Below are positions 34,336-45,208 of a stretch of DNA of 64,000 nucleotides, piece by piece. The stretch's first letter is position 1, and each line of letters starts with the position of its first letter. A program made the position numbers and the translations under genes. Under the pieces are notes generated by a model that was not told where the DNA came from, searched no databases, and worked only from the letters and a program-made list of their open reading frames with translations. Source of the DNA: Bombyx mori. Taxonomy: Eukaryota; Arthropoda; Insecta; Lepidoptera; Bombycidae. The stretch is taken from contig NC_085119.1 of the NCBI RefSeq assembly GCF_030269925.1, positions 13,489,001 to 13,553,000 on the forward strand. Reading direction: 5' to 3'.

Positions 34336-34545
34336 CACTGCACAAGCGCAACGTGTGAATGTGTTGAACGCGAGCTACATGGTAGGCGGAGTGAGGAGTG
34401 TAAGGTTTTTTTCGTTACGAAATTTCATGATTCGGTCGCCGCGCTCAAGGCCCGCGATAAAAGCTATGCAATAGCTAAAAAATTGAAACATTGGAAAGAT
34501 CACATTTCTCAGTCACAAAAAATTAACAATAAAACCACTCAATGA
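34336..34545 (+). other. Coding-like stretch fused to SINE tail, unidentified
   Basis: About 69 codons, TGA at 34543. The translation includes ERELHGRRSEECKVFFVTKF, HDSVAALKARDKSYAIAKKL and KHWKDHISQSQ; it is basic and helical in character. The first codons come from the SINE, so the frame is chimeric. It may be a retrocopy fragment of a host gene or an unknown repeat. I recognise no family. Confidence 0.25.
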
Positions 34546-35879
34546 ATCATTAACGTTACTTCTTGAGAAAAATCTAAAAGGATTCCTTTTAAAATTCCTT
34601 ATCAATAATAGTTCATGAATGAATGAAAGCGTCAATTGTTTTAAATTATTATCGAGCCGTTTCTCGAACAAAAATAAGCATTTGTTTTACATTTGTTCGT
34701 AAACAATAGCTATTTAATCTTGAACACATAAATTAAGCGCTATGTTTACTTTAAGACGCAGTTTTGTGTACGATTCCAAGCACGAACTTTGTGGCAGGGA
34801 CGAATCTAGAGACTAATAATAAATATATTAATATTTTTTATGTAAGTAAATAATAATAATCTGTGTCACTTCTGTGAATGTATAAAATTGAATACTTCGT
34901 TTTTGTAGATATATTTAATTTCTGTTTTTTTTTTTACTTTAACCAATGTAAAGCATAAGTATGAATGTATAAACCACTTTGTTACGAACAAAATAAATCA
35001 AAAAACCCGACGGACTTAAACAGAAATTCCTATCTGCCGACTTAAATCGAAGATCAAATATAAAAATGAGATTACCATATGCACTTACAGAATAGCTTTT
35101 AGCATTTAATTGAAGTAAAAATATTATTAGTCATAACTAACTAATCAATTGAGAATAAAATATTCAAGTCCGTCCCTGTAATATGACCTTGAAGCGCTCA
35201 ATCACTCCAATAACACCCACTGAACTATATATGACCAAACACGGTTGACCTCTTGTGATTTAACCGGTCTTTTCCATTCATCTTGCAACAAAAATTTTAG
35301 TTAGGGAGCAAGGAAGCTCTAGCTTTACTGGTTTCTCTTGCGTGTATTACCTCCGCTGTTGCATTACTCTCTAGACATTTTCTGTTCATCAGAAGAGGTC
35401 AATGATTTCTGCTGTTCATATCTCGCGATCGTTTCGTTACACAAAATACCTATGCTGAGTTTCAAACGATGACCCCAATTAAATTTATTTGCTTTCCTTC
35501 TCCATGTTTGAAGTTCTTATTGTACATTAATGTTAGCTTCGTTAGCTTCAATTACGTAAGCGATAGTTAGAAAACGTAATATTGATGTTGTTAATTGTTA
35601 TACATTATTTCCTGATTAGGAAATGGATCATAGGTTGTGAATCATATCCGAACAGCGTAGCAAAATACATAGTTTGTGATGATAGAGAATACCGGTACCT
35701 AACTTAATTTTGACCGAACGTATTGTGAGTCAGAATTAATAGGTAACACTATCTTATATATCCTATTCCCCTCGAAGAAGACATGCGTTCCAATTTAAAG
35801 ATGAACATTCTGTAATACAATTGAGAATTTGATTTTATGTCTCATGATTTCAGGGAGCATTTGCGTTGTGATGTTTTTT
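34546..35879. other. Unassigned AT-rich DNA
   Basis: No supported feature on either strand. Confidence 0.4.
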
Positions 35880-36110
35880 TTAGGAAAGAAGGATTACTGG
35901 TGAATCCATTCCCATTTTCACCGGACAGGTGGGCGAGCAAAGGCTCAGCCAGGAGGGGATGTCCATGGGCCTCCTCCTCCGCGCGTCGTTTCTTCACTGT
36001 TGAGGGTCGTGACCATCGTGTTTAGACAGGATTTTAAATTTTCTAATGTCTTTCCAGCGTTTCCGATCATTAACCGCGTGAAGGGCTCCATGGTCCATGA
36101 GCCAATAAAT
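35880..36110 (-). pseudogene. RTE-like LINE 3' end remnant
   Basis: On the minus strand the translation ALHAVNDRKRWKDIRKFKIL followed by GHDPQQ and a stop matches the C-terminus of the RTE-like copy at 44340. The sequence left of the stop (gaagaaacgacgcgcggagg on the minus strand) would be its 3' UTR. The overlapping plus-strand open stretch 36000-36359 is a shadow. Confidence 0.55.
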
Positions 36111-36405
36111 AGTTATTCCGAGGTGGCTCGTGAGTCCTATTATACAGCAAAAACATACCGCCATAGCATATGTCATTGTTATCCTAATCGTTTTAAAATG
36201 TATCTTGTATTTTTTCCGATAAAAAGTTTATCCTATTCTAAAAGCAAACCATCAGCCCACGTAATGGTGATCTCTAACTGTATATCATCGACGTTGCTAT
36301 GTGAATGCATTCGCCCACGTTCCTCGCGCTTGTCACAAGATATTCTAATGGTGTTATAAAAGTTGTCTTCCGTAATACCCAAAAAAAGTATGCCAAAACT
36401 ACTTA

Positions 36406-37701
36406 GTCTGGCCATAAATACTGTTACAATTAAAAATAAACAAAATATTACATTTGAATTTGGAATCTGTCATTTTTATATGATTTCTCATTGAGTGTTG
36501 TCATTTTGGTGCCAATACATTATACAATATTTTGCGATATTAAAATGGAGTGGGGTGATAAAGAGAACCGAATCGCTGTGTTTGCATTACACAAAGTAGG
36601 TATGGAGCCAAATGCAATTTTCAAAACTCTCCATACGCTTGGTATTAGTAAAATGTTTGTGTACCGGGCTATTAATAGGTGCAATGAGACCTCCTCTGTT
36701 TGTGACAGAAAAAGATTTGGCCGTTCACGTAGTATTCGTACAAAAAAGGTGGTCAAAGCAGTAAGGGAAAGAATTCGAAGAAATCCTGTCCGAAAGCAAA
36801 AGATTTTATCTCGGGAGATGAAGATAGCACCTAGAACCATGTCGCGTATTTTAAAAGATGACTTAAGACTTGCAGTCTATAAGAGACATACTGGTCATTT
36901 CTTAACTGATAATTTAAAATAGAATAGGGTGGTAAAATCGAAACAACTACTGAAGCGGTACGCAAAGGGAGGTCATAGAAAAATTTCGTTTACGGATGAG
37001 AAATTTTTTACAATTGAGCAACATTTCCAAAAACAAAATGACCGTATTTATGCTCAAAGCTCTAAGGAAGCTTCCCAATTAGTCAACAGAGTGCAACGTG
37101 GGCACTATCCGACTTCAGTGATGTTTTGGTGGGGTATTAGCTATGAAGGAGTGACTGAGCCATACTTTTGTGAAAAAGGTATCAAAACATCGGCACAAGT
37201 GTATCAAGATACCACTCTTAAGAAGGTTATGGAGTCCCTTAACAATACCATGTTCAATAATCAAGAATGGTCCTTCCAGCAAGACTCGGCGCCAGGTCAT
37301 AAAGCTCGATCTACGCAGTCTTGGTTGGAAACGAACGTTTCGGACTTCATCAGAGCTGAAGACTGGCCGTCGTCTAGTTCCGATCTTAATCCGCTGGATT
37401 ATGATTTATGGTCAGTTTTAGAGAGTACGGCTTGCTCTAAACGCCATGATAATTTGGAGTCCCTAAAACAATCCGTACGATTGGCAGTGAAAAATTTTCC
37501 CATGGAAAGAGTGCGTGCTTCTATTGATAACTGGCCTCAACGTTTAAAGGACTGTATTGCAACCAATGGAGATCACTTCGAATAAGCTTTTTACACTTTA
37601 AGTTGTTTTATATTTATGTATTAAACTAACACACTGTAAAATTAAAAAATGTTACTAGCAATAGAATTTTTTTTCCTTTGTCTCAGTATTTATGGCAAGA
37701 C
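36406..37701 (+). mobile_element. Complete mariner element (DD37D), second subfamily
   Basis: A 1296-bp element with TA on both sides (36404-36405, 37702-37703). Its inverted ends read gtctggccataaatactgtt on the left and gtcttgccataaatactgag on the right (inward). The ends differ from those of the 27545 element beyond the first two bases, so it is a different subfamily although the proteins are related. Confidence 0.92.
36545..37585 (+). pseudogene. Mariner transposase with one in-frame TAG
   Basis: The frame begins at the ATG at 36545 and stays in one phase for 346 codons, interrupted only by TAG at 36920-36922 (codon 126, between the DNA-binding and catalytic domains). The N-terminal part has the helix-turn-helix segment (VFALHKVGMEPNAIFKTLHT). 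After the stop the catalytic Asp residues are at codons 151 (FTDEKFF), 247 (FQQDSAPGH) and 285 (DLNPLDY), again DD37D. The usual SPDLNPLD is SSDLNPLD here. No frameshift is seen, so decay is recent or limited. Resembles Bmmar1 from memory; not verified. Confidence 0.88.
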
Positions 37702-37812
37702 TAGGTAAATTAGGACAAGTGGTAGAATCGACTTTAATGAAAATTAACATTTACTTATTTTATACGTTATTTTGAGATATAAAAACGAAAAAAGAGTTCT
37801 CAACTTTAGCAT

Positions 37813-38019
37813 ACCCGATCCTGCGGACCGAATGGTAGACAGTCGACTAACGGTCCCCTAACTGTGCTTTTAGGGGTACCTCAACGTCACTTCTGCGAAG
37901 CACTGTTTTTGCTAGGGCTAGTGTTAGCAACGTCCTCAGGTTAGAGCCCCGTGAGCTCACCTACTCGCTCGGTTCCGCTGGCACAATCCACTACGTTACC
38001 AGCATAGGTAGGAAAAAAA
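37813..38019 (+). mobile_element. Retroposon family C, internally deleted
   Basis: acccgatcctgcggaccgaa start, a jump from ctcaacgtca to cttctgcgaagcactg, and tail accagcataggtaggaaaaa. The central hairpin region is missing. Confidence 0.75.
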
Positions 38020-38394
38020 TCAGTTTTAATTTTACACTTTTGGCTATACTAATAGGCGACTTGAATGCTTTGGCTACTACAACAAGAATCACAAGAAGAA
38101 ACAGGAATCGATTAGTGTCAAGTATTTTCTACTAGATACTAGATTCCACAGACTATAAATTATATGAAATAGGTCTATGCTTAGCATTCAACGTACAAGC
38201 TAAGTGTGGACGTAAGTGTAAAATTAGACAGACAAAAACATGAATGCATGAACTTAGTCTTCTACTTTCTTATTACCTTTTATATGAAAATGAGGTTGAC
38301 CAACGCGAATCCATTTAATTCAATTTAGCTTATAGTTCTGTAACCCTTTGCATGAGATTAGTCTTCCTTGGAAATATCAGTCGTGGGATGGGCA

Positions 38395-38511
38395 AATCGA
38401 TCCAATATTTGTCGACTAAGAACTATAAAAAGACTTAGTTACTTTGGTCACATTACTTGACGGCAGCCAGACAACCTAAAAAAATTGGTTGTGCTAGGCT
38501 AGGTACAAGGG
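38395..38511 (+). pseudogene. RTE-like LINE remnant, left part (split by an R1-clade LINE)
   Basis: Read with one frame change, it encodes a YFGHI-like block (actttggtcacatt) and a DNL..L.VLG-like block before ggctaggtacaaggg. This corresponds to FGHIAKKRGDNLEKLLVTGK in the 44340 copy. It continues after the insertion at 39341. Confidence 0.55.
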
Positions 38512-39325
38512 GCGGAACACACATTGGCGCGTTGCTCTGGTTTCGACGAGCAACGCGCCGCCCTCGTCGCGGTCATAGGAGAGGACCTCTCGCTGCCGCG
38601 CGTCGTGGCTACGATGCTCGGCAGCGACGCGTCCTGGAAGGCGATGCTCGACTTCTGCGAGTCCACCATCTCGCAGAAGGAGGCGGCGGAGCGAGAGAGG
38701 GAGAGCTCTTCCCTTTCCGCACCGATCCGTCGCCGTCGAGCCGGGGGCCGGAGGCGGGAATACGCCCGTACGTCCCGGCCCCTGTAGGTGGCGGCCTCCC
38801 CCTGGTGAAGGTCAAGGGGCGACCTGAGGGGGTGAGGCCGCGCGGCGCGCTACCAGCACTCTAGCGCGCTGCCGTGGAGTGAATAGAGCGACCGGTCGAC
38901 GGTGTATCGCGTCCCGACCCGGCAGGCTGGTTCTGGTCCAGCGGGGTATTCCGGGACACCAGCGGCACCGTCTGGGCGGCCCGACGGGCTGTCGTACCGA
39001 GACGGCCGACGTTTCAGAGCCTTCGATTCGCCTCGAAGGCTCCGTCGGCTGGGCGTCCTTGGGGTGAGCCGCGCCGTCTGGTTGTAGTGTTGACCGCGGT
39101 AGCCCCCCTACCTCATCCGGGTTCTGACCTCGGAGGGGATCGGACGTCGGGTGTAAGAGTGCAGAGGAGTCGTTTAGTGGGTGGGCTCTAAAATCCTTGG
39201 GCCCGCGGTCTGCTCACAACACCATGCAGATCGTTGAGTCTCACATACCCCGCGCGCCCCTTTTGCGCGGGGACCTCGTAGGAGGTTCGGCCCTCTACCC
39301 GAAAAAAAAAAAAAAAAAAAAAAAA
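38512..39325 (+). mobile_element. 5'-truncated R1-clade LINE with long GC-rich 3' UTR
   Basis: An 814-bp insertion flanked by a perfect 15-bp target duplication, ggctaggtacaaggg (38497-38511 and 39326-39340), ending in 24 A. It is strikingly GC-rich compared with its surroundings. The first about 270 bp encode the ORF2 C-terminus (see 38524). The remainder is 3' UTR. The perfect duplication and long A run show a young insertion. Overlapping open stretches at 38457-39087 in other frames, and on the minus strand, are shadows. Confidence 0.88.
38524..38787 (+). pseudogene. R1-clade LINE ORF2 C-terminal fragment
   Basis: About 87 codons ending in TAG: CSGFDEQRAALVAVIGEDLS, LPRVVATMLGSDASWKAMLD, FCESTISQKEAAERERES. 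The pattern C-x3-EQR-x-L, IG-DLSLP, and FCE...KEAAERERE is the usual end of ORF2 in R1-clade elements. Endonuclease and reverse transcriptase are absent, so it encodes nothing functional. Exact family within the clade not determined. Confidence 0.75.
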
Positions 39326-39340
39326 GGCTAGGTACAAGGG

Positions 39341-39530
39341 AAAAGACCCACGGTCGGACCACCAAGCCGTTGGTCAGATCAAGTAACCGAGTCAAGTCAC
39401 CGCAAGCTTTGTTACAATCGCCTCGAGGGAAGCCGAAAACCGAAAGAGGTGGAAGATAAATTACAAAGAGCCGCGAAGGTCTTTCAAGGACACGACCTTC
39501 AGCAATGAAGTATGCGACCAAGAAGAGGAA
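39341..39530 (+). pseudogene. RTE-like LINE remnant, right part
   Basis: Continues the LINE from 38395: the translation KRPTVGPPSRWSDQVTES aligns with the RGRNPMRWSDQI segment of the 44340 copy. After frame decay it ends GHDLQQ and a stop, then gaagtatgcgaccaagaag. Confidence 0.6.
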
Positions 39531-39634
39531 TATCTTGATATCAATTAGAAGCAAATTGTAATTGTTACTTACGCGTGTCAGATATGCGGCCATTTTGAGA
39601 ATAAGATATCTTTGAATACTAGTCTAAGGGCGTA

Positions 39635-39812
39635 TTGCAGGACTATACTGATAAATACCGACATCACGCCTATTCTCCCATAGAACAGTCATGCATTCAA
39701 GTTTGAAAGGATGTTACAGATAGTTAAAAAGTATAACTTCGTATGTCTGCAGGCTAGTGGCGGTATTCACATTGCGTTTTCTATCAATTCTAATAACAAA
39801 CTTAACTCCAAG
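39635..39812 (+). mobile_element. Very old SINE family A fragment
   Basis: cacgcctattctcccataga, agtcatgcattcaagtttga, ctagtggcggtattcacatt follow family A order with heavy divergence. Confidence 0.4.
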
Positions 39813-40285
39813 CCGAATTCTAAAAAGATATAATCTAAGTAAACGAAATCCCAAGAAAAAACACGAAAACCACACACGATAATCGGTATAAAAGCGATTA
39901 TTGGATCGAAAACGATTGATATCGAACGTATAATGGAATTTAAATCCACATATAACTTTTGGGACCCATTAAAATTTTCGCAGCGTAAGTCTTCGTTACC
40001 CGCAACTTAAATAATTAAAAATCCCATGAAACGTAGCAGTGTGACCGACCCTTATCTATCACGCGAGTGTACACGACGTGAGGGCGCAAACAAAAGGCTA
40101 ATTATCCACTTAAAAACTCAAACAAAACGGATACATTTCATATAGTCATGTTATAATAAATTCAAAATCGTTCAGTGGCAAATTTAATTTTCTTTGTCAT
40201 GTAGCGAATATGTCACGTTCAAAAGCGAACTTGTATATTACGGTTATAAGATTGATAGAATATTTCAAAAAATATATATGAATAT

Positions 40286-40514
40286 TGTTACGCCGGTTAT
40301 TCCGATTACTGGCAACGTCATCTATCGAATAGTAGTAACGAATACCAAAAGAACTAGTAAAGCCAAGAATGCTCGAGAAGTACAACGTCATCTATTGTCA
40401 AATGGCGGAAACGCATATCGAAAATACTCGACTTGTGAGGAATGTTCTCGACAATCTTAGAGATGTCGTATCGACTACAAAAGCGTTGAAAGGATGTCAC
40501 CCCACCGCGTAACA
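40286..40514. repeat. Probable solo LTR
   Basis: A 229-bp segment starts TGTTACGCCGG and ends CCGCGTAACA, so TG...CA ends with a 7-bp inverted terminus (TGTTACG/CGTAACA). It is flanked by a 4-bp direct repeat ATAT on each side. This is the structure of a solo long terminal repeat of a Ty3/gypsy-like retrotransposon. The flanks are AT-rich, so the target duplication alone is weak. The open stretch 40194-40460 crosses its border and is not a gene. Confidence 0.45.
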
Positions 40515-41977
40515 ATATATATTATTAAAATTTACAAAAAAATCTGAGATAAATCATCAGGTACTGAGCTGCCCTAAAAATAATATAAAGTGGCCGTACT
40601 GAAGATTGAAATAATACCAATAATCTTTTGTAATTATGTAGGTAATTATCAATTCAATTTCAAACGTCATCATTAACTTGAATGACGTTTGACATACAAT
40701 TAGAGAACTCTACAAAACAATTAGTAATTTGTTGAATTTTAATCGTATTTCTTACTTCATATCAGACTAATTATAATTAATGAAGCTACAGCGAGAAAGT
40801 CTAGACTGTCCGACTTTAATCAATCATTACAATTTTTTTCTCCATCTTATTGATAGAGATAGAAGATAAATTATAGTGATAGAAGAAAAGAGAAACAACT
40901 AATCGTTTTTAGTTGTAAATTATAATTAAAAGAGATTTTAACTAGGTCACTTCATGTTGAAGTAAAAAAAACGAGACCAGAGCAAAATATTCCAGCACAA
41001 AATATCTCGAAGAAAATTCATGAAAGCCCAAGTCAACGTGAGTGAACATTCACAACAAGCACGAAGATTCCCCTCGCATGCGTAATTCTGTTCAAGCATT
41101 GTAAACTAATAAAAACACACTTAACATAAGATATTTGCGGTTCACGAATTCCAAATTTGAGGCACAAAGTGAGAAGCCAACGGTGGCTTACTAATACTTA
41201 CAACGAATACGATCTTTATGTCAACGGCATTACGTTCAATTTTGATAAAACCACACTGTCGTCCTTCATTATACCAATTAATTCTAGCACGAGAAGCGTT
41301 TCCACACTGTCGAACTCAAGGACATGATAATTTTACGAAACCACCCCCGAGGTCTACGTACAAAACGAAATTAATAAGAGCGTGAAGAACGAACCCTTAA
41401 AATGTTAATTAAGGCACAATATTTGAACAGTAATTTTATATAGTTATTATTTAAATTTCCGAGCTCCTAATCATAATGTTATTTTACGAGCAACACCTGC
41501 TCTGATAAATTTTGTAAATTCTGTTAAAAAAAATTTTAGTTTCTCTAGTTTTTATTCCGATTATCTTCATCATATATATAAGTTAGAAGTAGTAATACTA
41601 TACTATATAACAACTTAGTACTACTATTTGACAATATCAAATGTATATTGCTAGTGGAAGATCGCATTAATCCGAAAAACATATTATCTATCAAACCAAA
41701 CATTTATCATCGTTAGATATGTTGTTGGCATCGGTAGGTTCGTACATCCAAACAATAAAACAATATAAAATACTATTACTTTACAGTCAAACGTTTGTGA
41801 CCCCGAAAATAAGTAAAGTATTCAAATCGACTGTATTAATGACAGTAAAAAAGCGAAAAATGTATTCAATTGTATTCACGAATCGCAAAAACCAAAGAGA
41901 ATAAAGGACACTTTGAAAATTGAGGTCGAAACCTGAATTGGACTGTATGACAACTGTCCGGAAAGCATGAAGCTTCT
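40515..41977. other. Unassigned AT-rich DNA
   Basis: No supported feature on either strand. Confidence 0.4.
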
Positions 41978-42245
41978 TTTCCCTACCTATACGCTCGTAA
42001 CATAAGAAACTATCCCAGCTACACCCGGACGCGCAAGTGCGCTCACGGACTCAACCTGAGAGAATTTGCTAACACTAGCCCTAGCAAGAGCTGTGCTTGA
42101 ATCTAGCACCGGATCGGAATCGCGATCCACTGAGAATATCCAGTGAGAAACTCAATGGGATGTGTCTATGGGTTAGTTCCCTCGTCGAGTTCGACGAGGA
42201 CGGTGACCGGTGCTTGAGGGTCCTAAAAACACCGAAAATTGAATC
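41978..42245 (-). mobile_element. Retroposon family C, diverged
   Basis: Minus-strand copy: ctaacactagccctagcaag, gcaccggatcggaatcgcga, tccagtgagaaactcaatgg, cgaggacggtgaccggtgct in family order. Confidence 0.7.
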
Positions 42246-42316
42246 CGGGGGATCCCATAAAACATGTTTCAGGCCACGGCGGCTTTGCGTTGCCCCGTCG
42301 TCTTATCAGGACGCAT

Positions 42317-42387
42317 GAAGCTTCTCGGCAGAAATAGGCATGATGGTGGTGCTCACCCGTGCAGGACTACAAAACCCTCTACCACCA
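42317..42387 (-). mobile_element. SINE family A, inverted 5' segment
   Basis: Reads cttctcggcagaaataggca to aaaaccctctaccacca, the first part of the short form on the minus strand. It abuts the plus-strand remainder of the same SINE with almost no loss, as in a 5'-inverted insertion. Confidence 0.8.
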
Positions 42388-42569
42388 ATAATGCGTTTCA
42401 GTCTGAAGGGTAGGGCAGTCGTTGTAACTATACTGAGATCTTAGAACTTATATCTCAAGGTGGTAGGCGCATTTACGTTGTAGATGTCTATGGGCTCCAG
42501 TAACCACTTAACACCAGGTGGGCTGTGAGCTCGTCCACCCATCTAAGCAATAAAAAATAAATAAAAAAA
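42388..42569 (+). mobile_element. SINE family A, 3' segment of a 5'-inverted copy
   Basis: Begins ataatgcgtttcagtctgaa, exactly where the inverted 42317-42387 segment stops in the element, and ends taagcaataaaaaataaat. Together they represent one insertion. Confidence 0.85.
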
Positions 42570-42873
42570 GGAATTACTAAAGCAACCGGCCCTAGCTTCA
42601 AGCGAATTTGAATAACGAAACTGGGTGAATCAAAGCGCAAAATACCCTCTTATCATTTGGCCAAGCTACTGTTAGCAAACAGACGACCGCCGATAACCTC
42701 TTTCTGTTCCAAATACGACAACTACAAACTGATATCTGAAATATAACTGTTTGATTTGTTTGTGGAATTTACTGGAGAAAATACTTGAAACAATGTATAT
42801 TCGAAGCAAAAATAAAAATAATTAATGGTCTAAGGGGTGATTTCGTAGAACTCAATTTAGTTTTATTTATTTA

Positions 42874-43152
42874 CTAGCTGACCCGGCAGACTTCGTAGTG
42901 CCTCAATCGATAAATAAAATACCTAAATTTTGTATAAAATAATAAACTTATAAGGAACAAAAGGAATCCGTCCGACGGAGGGGACACATCAAAGGGAAAA
43001 CAAAATTGTTTTTATTTTATTTCATACCAAGCATTTTCATATTTATCTACTTTTAAACATTCTCTGGACTTCCACAAATAATTCAAGACCAAAATTAGCC
43101 AAATAGGTCCAGCCGTTCTCGAGTTTTAGCGAGACTAACGAACAGCAATCCA
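42874..43152 (-). mobile_element. Helitron-like family E
   Basis: Minus-strand copy: 3' end ctagctgacccggcagactt at 42874. The 5' terminus is lost after acgaacagcaatcca, where a SINE tail begins. Confidence 0.65.
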
Positions 43153-43178
43153 TTATTTTATTGCTTGGAGGACGAGCT
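43153..43178 (-). mobile_element. SINE family A tail fragment
   Basis: ttattttattgcttggaggacgagct is the last 26 or so bases of family A on the minus strand. Confidence 0.5.
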
Positions 43179-43609
43179 TTAAAATAATATATGTACATAT
43201 GTTAGTAAATATATTCCAAGAACTTAGGTTAGTCTGTCCTCAAACGTTTTGTTAATCTATTGTAAAATAATATCTTCTTTAGACCAACTTATTTAAGAAG
43301 CAACTCATCAAGAGCTTGAATAGTGAACGTGAAAACTACCAGATCTCAAAAGACTATTAGTTCGCTGTGTGAAATGAAATGTAAAGTCGAAAAATATTTA
43401 TTACAGAAAAATAGACCATGGTTAACACAATTTTCAAATGTCGATACCTTAATTATCCAAGACCCCGAAAACCGTAAAGTCAGAAATACCATAATGACAA
43501 TACAAAAAAAATATTTTAAGCCATATGAATAGATTTCATTAAACGATAAATAGTTTTGTACTAACTTTTTAAATCAGCAGGATTAGATCACTATCGTATC
43601 GTAGTGGAA

Positions 43610-43911
43610 TCTATATATTAATACATGAAGCAAAAACTTTGTATCCCTTTTTACGAAAATTGCGCGGACGGAGGAGTATGAAATTTTCCACACTTATAGA
43701 GAATATAGAGAAGAAGTGCACAATGCTAATATTTTTTTTAAATAATGCATAAATGATACATTAAATCAATAAAGAAAACATTACACACACTACATACCAT
43801 GTATTTGACGCACACACGCATGCATACTATTTATTGTCAAACGTTTGTTCTTGGCGTCTGTTGTCAAATTGAGAATAGATTAAATATTGTTTGCCTTTGT
43901 TAATATTGTTT
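43610..43911 (+). mobile_element. Helitron-like family G, 3' truncated
   Basis: Starts TCTATATATTAATACATGAA and matches the family up to gcctttgttaatattg, then loses the last third with its hairpin and CTAG. Confidence 0.7.
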
Positions 43912-44324
43912 TCAAATAAAACATTCCCCACAAAATTCAACTACAATATTGTTACATACAAATTGTCTTCGAACAAATCGCATTACATTTTTAAATCCAT
44001 GTCTTGAACACAAAATCATATCTGAGAAGATAATTGACAGAAGCACATGGAATAATCGTGTAAAAGTTTTTTTTCTTTGGTCAAAGTAAAAATAAAAGAG
44101 CTCGCATTTCGTTGTTGTATTTTTAAATTATTATGAAACTATACTCTCGTAAAAATAGTTTTTTTAGTGACAGCTTATTACGTTTCAGACATGACACGTT
44201 TGGCGCGTAGCCAAAACATAGATTTGTCACTACAAAACAACGTTATCTGCAACACTAGCGGACTCTTATCCTATATATATAAAATTTTTCAAATACAACA
44301 TAAATGACTCTAACCAGATTGTTA

Positions 44325-44698
44325 TTTTCTATATAATATTTGATTCGTTGGACAGAACACAGAACCAACGAATCCATTCTTACCGAGCTCAAGATCCCAA
44401 TGCGCCTCAGCTCTATATGCGCGCGGAGGAGTTTCGAGTTCTTTGGACATATCGCCAAAAAGAGAGGTGACAATCTGGAGAAGCTGCTGGTGACAGGCAA
44501 GGTATGCGGGAGAAGGCACAGAGGCAGAAATCCAATGCGCTGGTCGGACCAAATACGTTCCACTCTCAATACCTCAGTCCACGTTGCTATTCACACAGCC
44601 GAGGACAGGCAGGAATGGCGCAAGATGATGCAGGAGAAACTTATTAGAGGAGGCCATGACCCTCAGCACTGAGGATTATCGACGCAAGGAGGAGGAGG
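44325..44698 (+). pseudogene. RTE-like LINE, well preserved C-terminal fragment
   Basis: An open frame from 44340 to 44672 encodes 110 residues: IRWTEHRTNESILTELKIP, FEFFGHIAKKRGDNLEKLL, GRRHRGRNPMRWSDQI, HTAEDRQEWRKMMQEKL, GGHDPQH and a stop. These blocks are the conserved C-terminal region of an endonuclease/reverse-transcriptase LINE common in moths, which I place as RTE-like. The catalytic domains are missing (5' truncation), so it is not functional. A gaggaggaggat run ends it. The two minus-strand open stretches here are shadows. Confidence 0.75.
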
Positions 44699-44730
44699 AT
44701 ATAATATTTGGACGATAGCAAATAAAATAA

Positions 44731-45000
44731 CTTTTTTTTTGCCTTCAAAGTCAGAGGAGCTCACAAGTCACTTCACGCCAGTTCGATGGTTACGGCTGTA
44801 CACTCTTTTCAAATTCCATTTGAACAGGACCATGTCATAGCGTACTGGTAGCATCTTGGAAGGGAGTTCATTCCACAGCCGGAAAGTAAATCTGGCAAAA
44901 ATGAAACCTGAAATAAACATATCAATTAAACTGTGGATAAGCATAGCAGTTTCAAGTAGTAAGATATACGCTCTAGTGCCAGGTAGGACAACACTATGGT
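44731..45000 (-). pseudogene. Jockey/CR1-like LINE 3' end with family B-like 3' UTR
   Basis: On the minus strand the open stretch 44768-45013 includes FRLWNELPSKMLPVRYDMVL followed by FKWNLKRVYS. This is the conserved C-terminal WNELPS...FP-x-YD...FK signature of these LINE reverse transcriptases. A short family B-like 3' UTR and a poly(A) tail (T run at 44731) follow. It is 5' truncated. Confidence 0.7.
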
Positions 45001-45208
45001 AGGACCATAACAAGTAACTCCTCAGAGAACTGAAAGGAAGCTACACATATGCTTTAAGTAAAATGTACATTTTTTTAAATAGCTTAAATTCTTCAGCATG
45101 TCAAATACATCATCTTCTGATGAGTGTCTTAAAAGGCGATTTATAGAATCACAGGAGAACAGGCAACGGCATTGACATTGTTATGACATAAGTTTGAAAT
45201 CATAAGTT

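Noticed and set aside
38609..38815. Minus-strand open stretch in the GC-rich block, and plus-strand stretches at 38457 and 38879-39087
   Set aside because: GC-rich DNA has few stops; these are shadows of the R1-clade ORF2 end and its 3' UTR.
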